A stretch of 64,000 bases of DNA from Ignavibacteriaceae bacterium (GCA_023229425.1 JALNZG010000003.1:186001-250000); one strand, 5' to 3'; shown: positions 24,144 to 33,447, counted from the stretch's first letter. Notes: generated by a model not told the origin, from the sequence alone. Numbers and translations: made by a program.

Positions 24144-24480
24144 AAATTATCCTTTTGTGATTTGAAAGAAATATTTTCTAACCGCTTGTGGCGATTACGA
24201 AAAATTAATTTATAGAACACATCTTTGAAGGAATTAAAAATTTCCTTTGTGTTCCTTTGTGCCCTTAGTGACTTAGTGGTAAAAAAACTTAACTACTAAG
24301 ATACTGAGAACACAGAGTTTCACTAAAAAAGAAAATAAAGTTTAATTTTTAACCTTTTAAATTCACTTGTTAAAATATAAAAAATATTATTGTTTTGATA
24401 GTCTTTAAAAACTGTTTAATCCTTGTTTTTTTACCCGCTTCTTAAATAGGTATATTGCAACTCAAATTTTATAAAGAAGC
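24144..24480. repeat. Intergenic region with an imperfect inverted repeat
   Basis: A 337-base gap between divergent genes. From about 24240 to 24325, 'TTTGTGTTCCTTTGTG..CTTAGTGACTTAGTGGTAA' is followed by 'TTAACTACTAAGATACTGAGAACACAGAG', which is partly its reverse complement. It is a dispersed palindrome of the 'cactaaggcacaaagaacacaaag' kind. The remaining AT-rich part, 24340-24480, must hold the rlmN promoter, but no boxes could be assigned with confidence. Confidence 0.5.
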
Positions 24481-25533
24481 ATGAACAAAAATAAAACACA
24501 ACTAAAAGGATTAACTCTCGAAGAACTCCAAGCTCTCTTTCTTGAAATGGGAGAAGCCAAGTTCCGCGCTTTACAGGTTTTTAACTGGATGTACAATTAC
24601 CGCGTAACAAGTTTTGATAAGATGGAAAATCTCTCGAAACCGCTTCGTAATAAACTGAAGGAAAATTATTCACTCATCACATTAAACTTCGCTGCATCGG
24701 AAACATCTACCAGCGGAACGAAGAAATTAGTTTTTGAAACCGCTGAAGGAAATAAGATCGAATCGGTGATCATTCCCGATGAAAAAAGAAATACACTCTG
24801 CATTTCAACGCAAGTCGGCTGCCCGCTTGATTGCAAATTCTGCGCAACGGGATTGATGGGTTACAAAAAGAATCTTTCTGCCGGGGAAATTTTCGACCAG
24901 TATCTATTAGCGCAGCAACACTCCGAAAGAGATATTTCAAATATCGTTTATATGGGAATGGGTGAGCCGCTTTTGAATTATAATGCGACTGTAAATTCAC
25001 TTAAAATATTTTCAGAGGAATTAACCAAAGGAATCAGTTTAAAAAAAATCACGGTTTCAACAGCCGGTATCGCTCCTAAAATAATTGAACTTGCCGACTC
25101 CGGTTTAAAAGCAAAATTAGCTTTGTCACTTCATTCATGCTTTGAAAAAACACGTTCGAAGATCATGCCGATAAATGAAAAATATCCGCTTAAAGATAAT
25201 CTTGAAGCGGTTGCCCATTACGCCAAGAAAACCAAAACGCGCATCACGTTTGAATATATTATGTTGAAGGGCTTGAACGACAGAGATGAAGATATTAAAG
25301 CGTTGATAAAATTAACAAGTCAAATTCCTTCTAAGATAAATGTAATTCCTTTTAACTCGTTGCAGCACATGCATCCAACAGGATTTTCAGCATCACTTTT
25401 GCCGACAGAAAAAAAACGGATTGATGATTTCGTTCAGATTTTACGGGACAATAACGTTACGGTGATGGTTCGCGAGACACAAGGGGATGATATTGCCGCT
25501 GCCTGCGGACAACTTGCCGTGAAGTTCAAATAA
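24481..25533 (+). CDS. rlmN: 23S rRNA (adenine2503-C2)/tRNA methyltransferase
   Basis: Radical-SAM methyltransferase that methylates C2 of A2503 in 23S rRNA and of A37 in some tRNAs. The [4Fe-4S] ligands are C114, C118 and C121 in 'QVGCPLDCKFCATGLMGYKK'. The methyl-carrying/catalytic Cys342 lies in 'GDDIAAACGQLA', and 'YMGMGEPLLNY' binds SAM. The 350-residue length is standard. It is followed 13 bases later by an RNA methyltransferase gene in the same direction. Confidence 0.96.
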   Translation: MNKNKTQLKGLTLEELQALFLEMGEAKFRALQVFNWMYNYRVTSFDKMENLSKPLRNKLKENYSLITLNFAASETSTSGTKKLVFETAEGNKIESVIIPDEKRNTLCISTQVGCPLDCKFCATGLMGYKKNLSAGEIFDQYLLAQQHSERDISNIVYMGMGEPLLNYNATVNSLKIFSEELTKGISLKKITVSTAGIAPKIIELADSGLKAKLALSLHSCFEKTRSKIMPINEKYPLKDNLEAVAHYAKKTKTRITFEYIMLKGLNDRDEDIKALIKLTSQIPSKINVIPFNSLQHMHPTGFSASLLPTEKKRIDDFVQILRDNNVTVMVRETQGDDIAAACGQLAVKFK

Positions 25534-25546
25534 CAAAACATTTGAA

Positions 25547-26095
25547 ATGAAAAAACTTACCCACGATGAAATTTCTCAAAATCGAAGTACGCTTGATACT
25601 TTGCACGAAGTTAAAAAACTTCCCGTAGTTGCACTGCTTGATAACATTCGCAGCACCTACAATGTTGGTTCGGTCTTCCGCACTTCAGACGGTGCACAAA
25701 TTGACAAACTCATTTTAACCGGATATACCCCCCATCCGCCGAATAAAGAAATTCTGAAAACGGCTCTCGGTTCAACCAATAGTGTTAAATGGGAATTTCA
25801 CAAAGATGCATTAGAAGTTATTCATCAACTTAAAAAAGATGGTTATAAAATTTGCGCTCTCGAATTAACAGAAGCTCCGAAAATGTATTATGAAGTTTCT
25901 ACACAACAATTTCCGTTATGCTTAATTGTCGGGAATGAAATTACCGGAGTATCTCAAAAACTTTTAGATGAATGCGACTTTGCGATTGAAATTCCTCAAT
26001 ATGGAATTAAGCAATCACTAAACGTTGCAGTTGCTTACGGTATTGCAATTTTTGAATTGAGAAAAATTTTTGATTTAACCGACGGGGAAAAGTGA
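25547..26095 (+). CDS. SpoU/TrmH-family RNA methyltransferase
   Basis: A 182-residue 2'-O-ribose methyltransferase with the SPOUT trefoil knot motifs: motif 1 'LLDNIRSTYNVGSVFRTSDG', motif 2 'LIVGNEITGVSQKLLDECDF' and motif 3 'IEIPQYGIKQSLNVAVAYGI' (here 'GIKQSLNV' for the usual 'MVESLNVS'). Its target RNA is unknown. It probably forms a two-gene operon with rlmN. Confidence 0.9.
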   Translation: MKKLTHDEISQNRSTLDTLHEVKKLPVVALLDNIRSTYNVGSVFRTSDGAQIDKLILTGYTPHPPNKEILKTALGSTNSVKWEFHKDALEVIHQLKKDGYKICALELTEAPKMYYEVSTQQFPLCLIVGNEITGVSQKLLDECDFAIEIPQYGIKQSLNVAVAYGIAIFELRKIFDLTDGEK

Positions 26096-26335
26096 TCTCT
26101 ATAAAAAAAACCCTCCTATGTTATGAAAACGACGGAAGTTCTATCAAATTGTTTTTATACTGATAAGTCACGTTACGCAAAAGGTTGAATTGGTTTCTTA
26201 ATCGTACTCGTAATCTTTTTCTTAATCTGCTTAAATCACAGAAAAACGAGTAAGATTAAGAAAACGATTACGATTAAGAATTTTTTCTCTTAACAACTTC
26301 GTAAGGTGACCTGATAACTGAGAACTAATTACTGT
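26096..26335. other. Non-coding gap with interspersed repeats
   Basis: Holds the 'TTCTTAATCG' inverted repeat (26195-26281, listed separately) and, next to the stop of the channel gene, a 'CTGATAACTGAGAACTAATT' repeat (about 26311-26330). No gene is visible. Confidence 0.45.
26195..26281. repeat. Interspersed inverted repeat, copy A
   Basis: Arms of about 27 bases ('TTCTTAATCGTA' plus 'TTTTCTTAATC' and their complements) surround a loop of about 27 bases. It shares the 22-base string at 26211-26232 (TAATC, a T-run, CTTAATCTGCTT) with the repeat at 54409-54500. Confidence 0.6.
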
Positions 26336-28003
26336 CTAGCCTTTTTCCATAAACTCACTAAAAAATTTCGTCTCGGCATCAAAGTTACCGATGAGAATAA
26401 TTGATTGCCCTTCTTCAATTAGTGTTGAAGGATTCGGATTGATCTTAATATCATCATCCGAAGCAAGCGCCACAATGCTGCAACCGCTCTTCTCTCTTAC
26501 GGATGATTCGCGAATTGTTAAACCGGCAAGCGTTCTCGGAACATCGACTTTGAAAACATCAACCCCTTCCGCGATCATTAAAATATTTCCCTTTTTAAGA
26601 AGATTAAAAATGCTGTTCGCTCCCATTGAAGCGTAAGACATTACAAAATCGCACCCGGCTCCGTAGAGCAACTCAACCGTTCTATCTAATTTCCCTCTAC
26701 TAATGATTTGAATATCGGGTCTGAATTTTCTTATCAATGTTGTAAGAAAAATATTCATGTTATCGTCTTCAGTAGTAATTGCTACAGCGGGAGAAGTCAT
26801 TAAACCGGAGCGAAGCAGCAGTTCTTTATCGGAAGCGTCTCCGGTTATATATTTATCGGACACAGCAAGACTTGCTTCCTTTTCAATTAACTTGAAATCA
26901 ATTTCCCTTTCCTCAAGAATTTTTCCAACTGCCCGCCCAACTTTCCCGCCGCCTATAACGAGTACCGGTCCGCTTGCAACGTTGTAGATACAAAACATTT
27001 CGTTGTACATATCAATTTGTTCGGGTGAACCGGCAAGAACAAGAACAGAGCGCTCCAATATTTTTGTATCAGCTTTGGCGAGTGAAAATTTTCCTTCGTT
27101 CCAGATGCCAACCACCGAAACACCGGCGAGTTCTCTCAAATTCGATTCTCTCAGCGTTTTGTTTGCAAGAGGAGTTCCTTTAACAGTCGCTTCGGCAATT
27201 TTAAGTTTATCAAAAAATTCAATATCGTGGGCGAGAGCATCGCCTGCGGTAATTCTTCGCGCTAAAGATTTTCCCATCATCTCGCCGAGCTTTATAACAT
27301 TGGTTGCACCGGAAGAAAGCAGCACTTCTTCCGCGCTGTCGGAATCAGCTGTTGATACTATTGCAATTTCTTTGGTTACTTGACGGATTGCATACGTAGC
27401 TGAAGTGTTCACGAAATGATTTCCCGTTAACACCACTCCGGCTGATTGGTTGATCTGCACTTTTTTGTACGTTTCACCGTCGTCTAAATCTGCCGAAACA
27501 ACATTGAGCCCTTTGTCAATCAACTCCCCGGCTTCTTTTAGATCGGGAATAAGCAGAACGTAAGGAACCTTAAACTGTTTTAATTTTCTGATGAGCGTTT
27601 GCGAAACGTGATCGTAGTTGGTTAAAATGACGTGATCTTTTATGTTGCGGGGAAGCTCCCGGTGAATTCTTTCTGTAGATTGAAATAATTTTATAAAGGT
27701 GAACGGGACGAGGATAAGAATGAACGCTAATCCCGAAACTGCAACGTAAACATTGAACAGTCTTCCCGGATCACTCTGAAAAGTAATATCACCCAAGCCG
27801 AGAGTTGACATATTCGTAGCCGTCCAATAAAAACAAGTGATCCAGCTATAATCTCTGTTTTCAAGATTCATAAGATATCTGAACAGAACGGAATTTCCGG
27901 CAAGCAAAAAAAGAAGAACAAAAACTAATCTTGAAATTAGAATTGCATTTCTGCGGCTTGTTCTTTTACCGAGAAAAAAGGTACGTCTTTCAAATATTTT
28001 CAC
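26336..28003 (-). CDS. TrkA-N/RCK-domain potassium channel
   Basis: A 555-residue membrane protein. Two transmembrane helices (about 20-45 and 83-108) enclose a pore loop with filter 'TNMSTLGLGDITF', a variant of TVGYGD. Two RCK (TrkA-N plus TrkA-C) units follow in the cytoplasm. The second Rossmann domain has an intact 'VLVIGGGKVGRAVG' nucleotide-binding loop. The first ('HVILTNYDHVSQTLI') has lost the glycines, suggesting that only one RCK binds nucleotide. The gene stops with TAG and is transcribed alone. Confidence 0.88.
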   Translation of the reverse strand: MKIFERRTFFLGKRTSRRNAILISRLVFVLLFLLAGNSVLFRYLMNLENRDYSWITCFYWTATNMSTLGLGDITFQSDPGRLFNVYVAVSGLAFILILVPFTFIKLFQSTERIHRELPRNIKDHVILTNYDHVSQTLIRKLKQFKVPYVLLIPDLKEAGELIDKGLNVVSADLDDGETYKKVQINQSAGVVLTGNHFVNTSATYAIRQVTKEIAIVSTADSDSAEEVLLSSGATNVIKLGEMMGKSLARRITAGDALAHDIEFFDKLKIAEATVKGTPLANKTLRESNLRELAGVSVVGIWNEGKFSLAKADTKILERSVLVLAGSPEQIDMYNEMFCIYNVASGPVLVIGGGKVGRAVGKILEEREIDFKLIEKEASLAVSDKYITGDASDKELLLRSGLMTSPAVAITTEDDNMNIFLTTLIRKFRPDIQIISRGKLDRTVELLYGAGCDFVMSYASMGANSIFNLLKKGNILMIAEGVDVFKVDVPRTLAGLTIRESSVREKSGCSIVALASDDDIKINPNPSTLIEEGQSIILIGNFDAETKFFSEFMEKG

Positions 28004-28120
28004 TTTTGCTCAGCCAAATTTCTTGAACACACAAATAAGCTTTAATTAGTTGATGCAAGATAAAAAATAAAAGGTAAAAATGCTCGGTGGGAGGATTAAC
28101 GGTGTTGGAAATAAGCGGAT

Positions 28121-28214
28121 GCCCAACGTATTGTAGATTTGCGATGGGCGGGCTTTTCAGCACAAATGTTTATGCGGAGAACGAAACCCCGCCTATTGCA
28201 AATGCCTGTTATGC
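28121..28214 (-). repeat. attC-like recombination site after the GIY-YIG gene
   Basis: On the minus strand it starts GCATAAC, overlapping the TAA stop of the GIY-YIG gene, and ends GTTGGGC, which matches the R' consensus GTTRRRY. Between these boxes lie arms ATTTGCGATGGGCGGG (28137-28152) and CCCGCCTATTGCAAAT (28188-28203) that pair at 14 of 16 positions. The GCATAAC box is the exact complement of GTTATGC at the other end of the gene. That is the relation expected of the two ends of one integron cassette. Confidence 0.55.
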
Positions 28215-29072
28215 ATTCGTTGTTTTGTCATTCGTTTCAAATTCTTTAAGCGTGTTACCGTCCTTGTTTTTCCATTCTGTAAGTCCGTTTGCGTTGCGTC
28301 CCATTACCATAACAGCTGCTGTTGATGGACTACTAAAAATGTAATCATCTGAAAATTCAAAGTATTCTCCTTTTTCAACAAGAACACCTTCGTCAATTAA
28401 TTTCTGTCTATATATGATGAAGTTGGGGGTCATTGAATTTACTATTGTCGCTGCTGCTTTTGAGTTTTTGAAAACCACAAAACCGTCAGATGTTGGCGCT
28501 CCTTGTCCGTCAGCACCACGAGCCGCTTTTATAACAAATATTTCTTGTTTTTGCTTTGATTTAAACTCTCGTTTCTCGTCAAACACTTTATGACCTAATG
28601 TATTTACCAGCATTTTTATATACTCAATAAATTCTTCCATTTCTGCTCTGTCTGATTCAGAAATTGAAGATTGAGTCGGTATAATAGAGTTGTCAACCTT
28701 GTAACGATTAGCAGATTTTGCAATGTCGTGAAGTCGGTTTTCTAAATATTTAATATGAGCTTTATTTAAATTTTCGTCTTTACTGATAAATACAATTGCT
28801 TCATTCCAAAAATCCTTTTGTGTCAACTGTTGGTTTAGTCGCTTTAAAATTGATTCAGCTTCGCCAATATATACTTGGTCTTTTCCTTCTTCGTCTTTTC
28901 CGAAAAGCAAATAAACTCCAGTGCTTGTCAAGTCGTCTCGGTCCGTGCAGTCCTTAATTTTAATTCTTGGAATTTTATATGCTTTTCCCGACCAATTGGA
29001 AAGTTCACAACTCATCCGTCCGTTTGGGTCACCGTCAATTAGGAATATTTTTATTGTCTTACCGAATTTCAT
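28209..29072 (-). CDS. GIY-YIG nuclease with C-terminal DUF4357
   Basis: A 287-residue protein. The nuclease domain (about 48-130) starts at 'TGVYLLFGKDEEGKDQVYIG', giving the paired GVY and YIG elements. The C-terminal part ('ADGQGAPTSDGFVVFKNSKA', about 196-215) is the DUF4357 domain often fused to GIY-YIG in standalone accessory genes. Probably a DNA endonuclease; its target is unknown. It lies alone between a channel gene and an AlbA-type gene and is bracketed by attC-like sequences, so it looks like an acquired cassette. Confidence 0.82.
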   Translation of the reverse strand: MKFGKTIKIFLIDGDPNGRMSCELSNWSGKAYKIPRIKIKDCTDRDDLTSTGVYLLFGKDEEGKDQVYIGEAESILKRLNQQLTQKDFWNEAIVFISKDENLNKAHIKYLENRLHDIAKSANRYKVDNSIIPTQSSISESDRAEMEEFIEYIKMLVNTLGHKVFDEKREFKSKQKQEIFVIKAARGADGQGAPTSDGFVVFKNSKAAATIVNSMTPNFIIYRQKLIDEGVLVEKGEYFEFSDDYIFSSPSTAAVMVMGRNANGLTEWKNKDGNTLKEFETNDKTTNA

Positions 29073-29100
29073 TTTTTGTTGTCTGTCTTTCTACAATTAG

Positions 29101-29242
29101 GCATAACGGTTTTCGGCTTGGGAATGTAGTCGATTTTAAACACTAAAGTAATATGAATCATCCCCGCACATGCGTGACTGAACTTTGCGCAAATGTTTCT
29201 ACGAAGTACCTCAGCCGCCATATAGCCAAACCTCGGTTGCGT
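29101..29242 (-). repeat. Second attC-like site, upstream of the GIY-YIG gene
   Basis: On the minus strand it runs from ACGCAAC (29242-29236) to GTTATGC (29107-29101). Next to these boxes GGTTT-GGCT pairs with AGCC-GA-AAACC, with two bulged bases. A central element (29187-29203) matches the equivalent element of the other site (28160-28176) at 14 of 17 positions. The two structures are therefore related and in the same orientation. Confidence 0.45.
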
Positions 29243-29355
29243 ATTTTTTCCTATGTAAAACTAATGAAGAAATAAAAGCTCCTGTTTTCTCAATTATTAG
29301 TACAAACGAACTTAGAAAGGTTTTGTGATTTTAACAAGTACTGCGCAAAATTATT

Positions 29356-30012
29356 TTACACCGCTGAAGTAAAATAATCTTCCCCGTTTTCTTTTGTGTG
29401 GATAAACAGCAACTGCGCGCGAACCATCTTTACAAGCGTACGCGAAGCTCTCCGTTCTGAAATATTCAGCATCTCGCTTAATTGTTTTACGGAGATCGTT
29501 TCTTCTTTTTCAAGAAAAGAGAAAACCGCTTTTTCAAAATTCCCAACGGCATATTTGGTCAATTTTGTATTACCGGAAGTCGCTCGTAATACGCGGATCA
29601 TCTCTTTGCTCGCAAGAACGCTTTTATCATTCACACGGACGTACACTTCCGCCGAGCTTGTTTCCAATTCACTTTTATAATCTTGTAACCGGTGAGGTTT
29701 TTGCAACGATTCAGGAACTTCGACCACAACAATTTCTTTGTGGTCAACGGAAAAATAAGAGATAGAAAAGTCTATTGGTGGCTCACAGAATTTTTCGGCA
29801 GTTTCTTTAATTAATTCTGCTTCGCTTTTTTCGCTTGCAACTCCGTAAATTGATCTGTCATCATCAACGCCAATGATAATCTTTCCCCCTTTGGTATTGG
29901 TAAACGCTATTAACTCTTTTGCAATTTTTTCGTGGGAAGAAAATTGACGTTTAAATTCGGTGTAAAGATTTTCTCCCTCCTCGATCAATGCGAGCAATTC
30001 ACTTTTTTTCAT
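29356..30012 (-). CDS. AlbA_2 (Schlafen-like) DNA-binding domain protein
   Basis: A 218-residue protein. The N-terminal AlbA_2 domain (about 8-125) is recognised from 'EGENLYTEFKRQF' and 'IAFTNTKGGKIIIGVDDDRS'. A C-terminal winged-helix region (about 155-210) contains 'TISVKQLSEMLNISERRASR'. Such proteins are thought to be ATP- and nucleic-acid-binding regulators. It overlaps mtgA by four bases, so it is the last gene of the secA-glnB-lipoprotein-mtgA run. Confidence 0.85.
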   Translation of the reverse strand: MKKSELLALIEEGENLYTEFKRQFSSHEKIAKELIAFTNTKGGKIIIGVDDDRSIYGVASEKSEAELIKETAEKFCEPPIDFSISYFSVDHKEIVVVEVPESLQKPHRLQDYKSELETSSAEVYVRVNDKSVLASKEMIRVLRATSGNTKLTKYAVGNFEKAVFSFLEKEETISVKQLSEMLNISERRASRTLVKMVRAQLLFIHTKENGEDYFTSAV

Positions 30013-30731
30013 TTTTCAGGAAACAAAATTACATCGCCAAGTCTTCCGCGGATAATTCCCGAACGGCGCCGCACGTAACCGGAATTAACATTCGGCTGAT
30101 GAACAAGCGGCGAAGGAATTACCGCCGCAAGTTTGGCGCACTCGTTCGTGGAAATTGTTTCCGGCTCTTTACCAAAATATTTATCAGCGGCTTCTTCAAT
30201 TCCAAATACACCGTCTCCCCATTCAATAATGTTTACGTATTGATGGAGAATTCCTTGTTTGCTTACTTCCTTTTCGATACGGAAAGTTGTGAGCAATTCT
30301 TTCGCTTTTCTAAAAACACTTTTGTTGGTGGTGTAATAGAGATTTTTTGAAAGTTGCATAGTAATTGTGCTTCCGCCGCGGGCAGCGCGTCTTCTTCTTT
30401 TATTAAGCCGCATCGATTTTTCCAACTCTTCCCAATCAACTCCTTTGTGATTAAAAAAATTTCCGTCTTCCATTGAAACAATTGCACGGAAAAGATTTTG
30501 ATTTATCGAGCCGAAAGATGCCCAGCTTTGGCGCGGGTAAAAGATCATCAGGTGTTCAATTGCACGCTGTTCCATCAAGGATGAAACGTACGTGCGTTGA
30601 TATTCGAGTAAAGGAATTTGAAACGTTGGTATGCTGAAATAGAAAAGGAAAACAACATAAAGAAAGATCGAAAAGAATTTTCTTTTTTTTATACTAGGAA
30701 GAATTTTTTCAAGAAGAAATCCTAATTCCAT
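30009..30731 (-). CDS. mtgA: Monofunctional peptidoglycan glycosyltransferase
   Basis: A 240-residue inner-membrane GT51 enzyme that polymerises lipid II into glycan strands. It has one transmembrane anchor (about 19-36) and the GT51 motifs: motif 1 'IVSMEDGNFFNHKGVDW' with catalytic Glu88, motif 2 'GGSTITMQLSKNLYY', motif 3 'RKAKELLTTFRIEKEVSKQG' and motif 4 'NIIEWGDGVFGIEEAADKYF'. There is no transpeptidase domain. It lies 26 bases after the SprE-like gene and overlaps the AlbA gene. Confidence 0.93.
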   Translation of the reverse strand: MELGFLLEKILPSIKKRKFFSIFLYVVFLFYFSIPTFQIPLLEYQRTYVSSLMEQRAIEHLMIFYPRQSWASFGSINQNLFRAIVSMEDGNFFNHKGVDWEELEKSMRLNKRRRRAARGGSTITMQLSKNLYYTTNKSVFRKAKELLTTFRIEKEVSKQGILHQYVNIIEWGDGVFGIEEAADKYFGKEPETISTNECAKLAAVIPSPLVHQPNVNSGYVRRRSGIIRGRLGDVILFPEK

Positions 30732-30757
30732 AATCCTCTTTTACCTTAACGAATTAT

Positions 30758-33112
30758 TTAGATTGAAAAAGCAAAAGCTTGACGAGAAGCCATGTACCAT
30801 TGCGGGTCAGCCGGAAGACAAAAGTTCTCTCTTATTTTTTTCAGCGGGAAAAGCAGCTCCGCTTGAGGAGGAATTTTCTCATCATCTTTGTTCAACGAAT
30901 CAGGAACTGCCGGGGTTTCTATTTTAGGCGCTTCGATCGTCTTTGTTGAATCAGTTTTTCCAACAACTTTTTCTTTCAATTCGGAGTTAAGAGAATCGGT
31001 TGTTTTCAATTTTAATTTTTCGGTTTCAATCTTTAGAGAATCTTCCGTTTGCTTTTTCAATTTTTCCGCAACGATTATCAGCGAATCCTCACTTCTTTTT
31101 TTCAGCTTTTCAACTTCAATTTTTTTGAGTGAATCTTCGATCGCTACTCTAATTCGTTCCTTTTCTTTTTTATACGTTTGAAGTTTTGGCGAAACTTTCT
31201 GCGCAAAAGCAGTCTTCGGATATTTGGTTACAAGGCTATCATACACAACTGCTGCGGAATCTCGAAGTTTCAACTTTTCTTCTAAAAGATATCCGCCGGC
31301 AAGCAAAGATTTTGCGGCGTATTCTGAAACAGGGTACGTTTCATAAATCGCTAAGAATTTTTCCAACGAAGATTTAATTTCATCTTTTAGCATCAATGCT
31401 TCCGCTTCGCGGTACAGATCTTTTGCGGGATCATACTTTAAATCAATTTTGGGTTTCTTCAAGATTTCCGCAGCCGCATTAACAATACTCTCGTGTTTGT
31501 AATTATCATAAATATAAGTTAAGAGACTATCTGCTTTAACAGAATCTCTTGACAGATAATAATTTGACAGGGCATAGAGAACCTGCGGTCTTTGATTGTT
31601 CAGTTCGTAATGCTCAATCAAATCACTGTAATAAAAAAAGGCTGAATCGGGGCGGTCAAGTTCAGTATAGAAGAGATTGCCTAAATCAAATTTAATTTTC
31701 ACTAACAGCACATTTATAGAATCTCCGGAAATGTTTGGTCTGACGGGAGCTTTCAACTGAGCAGTTTTTTTCGTGTCTGAAGAAGTTGATTCCGTTGTTT
31801 TGGAAGTTTCGAAATTTCTCGTTCTTCCCTGGTCGGTGCTTTTCTGCTGAACATTTTCTGTTTGATTTTCTTGCAAAGCTAACTTAGCGAGCGAATCTGC
31901 AATAAAAAATTCAAGCGAATCCTTTGCAAACAATGTAGAGTCGGTCACATATTTTAATTTATGAATGTTTTCCGCTTGTTCGCCATTCAACTTTTGATAT
32001 TTCGAAAAGATCGAAGCTTTGTTTTTTATTAACGGCGAATATTCTTCAGTGGAAGGGGCAGTTTGCGCCTTCACATAGTAGATCGAAGCGCTGTCAAAGT
32101 TGAAATATATCTTTTCATAAATATACCCCATTTCAAAACGGGCTTGTCCGGCAGCGGTTGAATTAGTAAATCCCGTATCTACTATTCCAAAATACGTTAG
32201 TGCATCTTCGTAATTTTTCTTTAACAAATAGGTGTAACCGGTCTCAAAATTCAGCAGATCAAACGAGGTTGAATTTTTACCTTTCGAAAGCAAATTTAGA
32301 AAAAGCTCTAAAGCTTCATCTTCTTTCCCAAGCGAACGAATTATTTTTCCGTAATTCACTTTTGCGTTCAGTTCGGTTTCAAACGTTGGGGAATAATTGC
32401 TCACTTCCGAAAAAGCCTTAGCCGCTTCTTCTTTTTCATCAAGGCGAACATGCAGCTCCCCTTCTTGATACTTTGCTTGGGCGTTTATCTCTCCGTCATC
32501 CGAAACTTTAACTAAACTTATAAGTGATCTAATGGCATCGGAATATTTTTCTGCCGCAATCTCAAATTTTATTTTCACAATGGTCGCTTGAATAAAAAGT
32601 TCATCATTTTTATCTGCTGTAGTTTTTTCAATAACCTGCAATAAAAGCTTGTCGGCGGCTGAATAATTTTTTAATTGAAAATACGTCTTTGCAATCCACA
32701 ACTCGGTTTCGGGAACGTAATCGCTCTCAGACTGCTTCACTATCAATTCTTGAAACTTCCGTAACGCTTTCAAATAATTTTTTTGATAATAGAATGATTT
32801 TCCAAGCATAAAAAGTGCGTCATCAATGAAGGAACTTTCTGAATTGAACTGCAGTATCTTTGAACATTTTTCAATTACTTTATTTAAAGAACCGGAAGCG
32901 GATGATGGAATGTTGGGCTCGACTAAGACAAAAATGTCTTTCTGCTCTTTTTGGATTGCTGATTCAGCTTCGTTAAAGAGACTGCTGGTATGATAGTAAA
33001 GATTGAAATAAGTTGTAAAATCATTCCAAACTCCGCACCCCTGAAATGTAGAAAATGAGATCACAAAAAAAAGAGACAACAATATTTTTTTTGATGTGTT
33101 TTTCATTTTCAA
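30758..33112 (-). CDS. TPR lipoprotein, PorW/SprE-like
   Basis: A 784-residue outer-membrane or periplasmic lipoprotein: signal peptide with lipobox '(F)QGC' (Cys about 26), then 'FTTYFNLYYHTSSLFNEAES'. This resembles the start of T9SS-associated PorW/SprE proteins. Many TPR-type helices follow ('DDALFMLGKSFYYQKNYLKA', 'FEMGYIYEKIYFNFDSASIY'). Near 650-720 is a charged repeat region of 'EKLKKRSEDSL' type units. The assignment to the T9SS accessory family is an inference from the N-terminus and layout. It overlaps glnB by four bases. Confidence 0.7.
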   Translation of the reverse strand: MKMKNTSKKILLSLFFVISFSTFQGCGVWNDFTTYFNLYYHTSSLFNEAESAIQKEQKDIFVLVEPNIPSSASGSLNKVIEKCSKILQFNSESSFIDDALFMLGKSFYYQKNYLKALRKFQELIVKQSESDYVPETELWIAKTYFQLKNYSAADKLLLQVIEKTTADKNDELFIQATIVKIKFEIAAEKYSDAIRSLISLVKVSDDGEINAQAKYQEGELHVRLDEKEEAAKAFSEVSNYSPTFETELNAKVNYGKIIRSLGKEDEALELFLNLLSKGKNSTSFDLLNFETGYTYLLKKNYEDALTYFGIVDTGFTNSTAAGQARFEMGYIYEKIYFNFDSASIYYVKAQTAPSTEEYSPLIKNKASIFSKYQKLNGEQAENIHKLKYVTDSTLFAKDSLEFFIADSLAKLALQENQTENVQQKSTDQGRTRNFETSKTTESTSSDTKKTAQLKAPVRPNISGDSINVLLVKIKFDLGNLFYTELDRPDSAFFYYSDLIEHYELNNQRPQVLYALSNYYLSRDSVKADSLLTYIYDNYKHESIVNAAAEILKKPKIDLKYDPAKDLYREAEALMLKDEIKSSLEKFLAIYETYPVSEYAAKSLLAGGYLLEEKLKLRDSAAVVYDSLVTKYPKTAFAQKVSPKLQTYKKEKERIRVAIEDSLKKIEVEKLKKRSEDSLIIVAEKLKKQTEDSLKIETEKLKLKTTDSLNSELKEKVVGKTDSTKTIEAPKIETPAVPDSLNKDDEKIPPQAELLFPLKKIRENFCLPADPQWYMASRQAFAFSI

Positions 33113-33447
33113 AGCGCTTCTTCTCCTGATTCTTCAGTACGGATACGAATAACATCCGAAATATCCGAAATGAATATTTTCCCATCTCCCACCTGCCCGG
33201 TTTTTGCAGTACGGATAATTGCTTCGATAACTTTTTCCAATTTATTGTCAGGGATAACAATTTCAATTTTGATTTTCGGGACAAATTCAATCCGGTATTC
33301 ACTTCCGCGGTAAGTTTCTTTATGCCCCTTCTGTCTTCCGTAACCACGGACTTCAGAAATGGTCAATCCTTTAATTCCTTCTTCAAGAAGAGCTTCTTTA
33401 ACATCATCAAGCTTGAAAGGACGAATAATGGCTTCAATTTTTTTCAT
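33109..33447 (-). CDS. glnB: Nitrogen regulatory protein P-II
   Basis: A 112-residue trimeric signalling protein that senses 2-oxoglutarate and ATP/ADP. The T-loop 'GHKETYRGSEYRIEFVPK' includes the uridylylation-type Tyr51, and the B-loop 'TAKTGQVGDGKIFI' and C-terminal 'IRTEESGEEAL' are complete. Its place between secA (18 bases upstream) and a large TPR lipoprotein is unusual, since glnB normally neighbours glnA or amtB. A GlnE-like adenylyltransferase gene lies 9 kb away on the other strand. Confidence 0.95.
   Translation of the reverse strand: MKKIEAIIRPFKLDDVKEALLEEGIKGLTISEVRGYGRQKGHKETYRGSEYRIEFVPKIKIEIVIPDNKLEKVIEAIIRTAKTGQVGDGKIFISDISDVIRIRTEESGEEAL

Noticed and set aside
28081..28120. 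Another attC or an attI site beyond the GTTGGGC box
   Set aside because: A few AAC/GTT triplets occur, but no paired arms or integrase gene support it.
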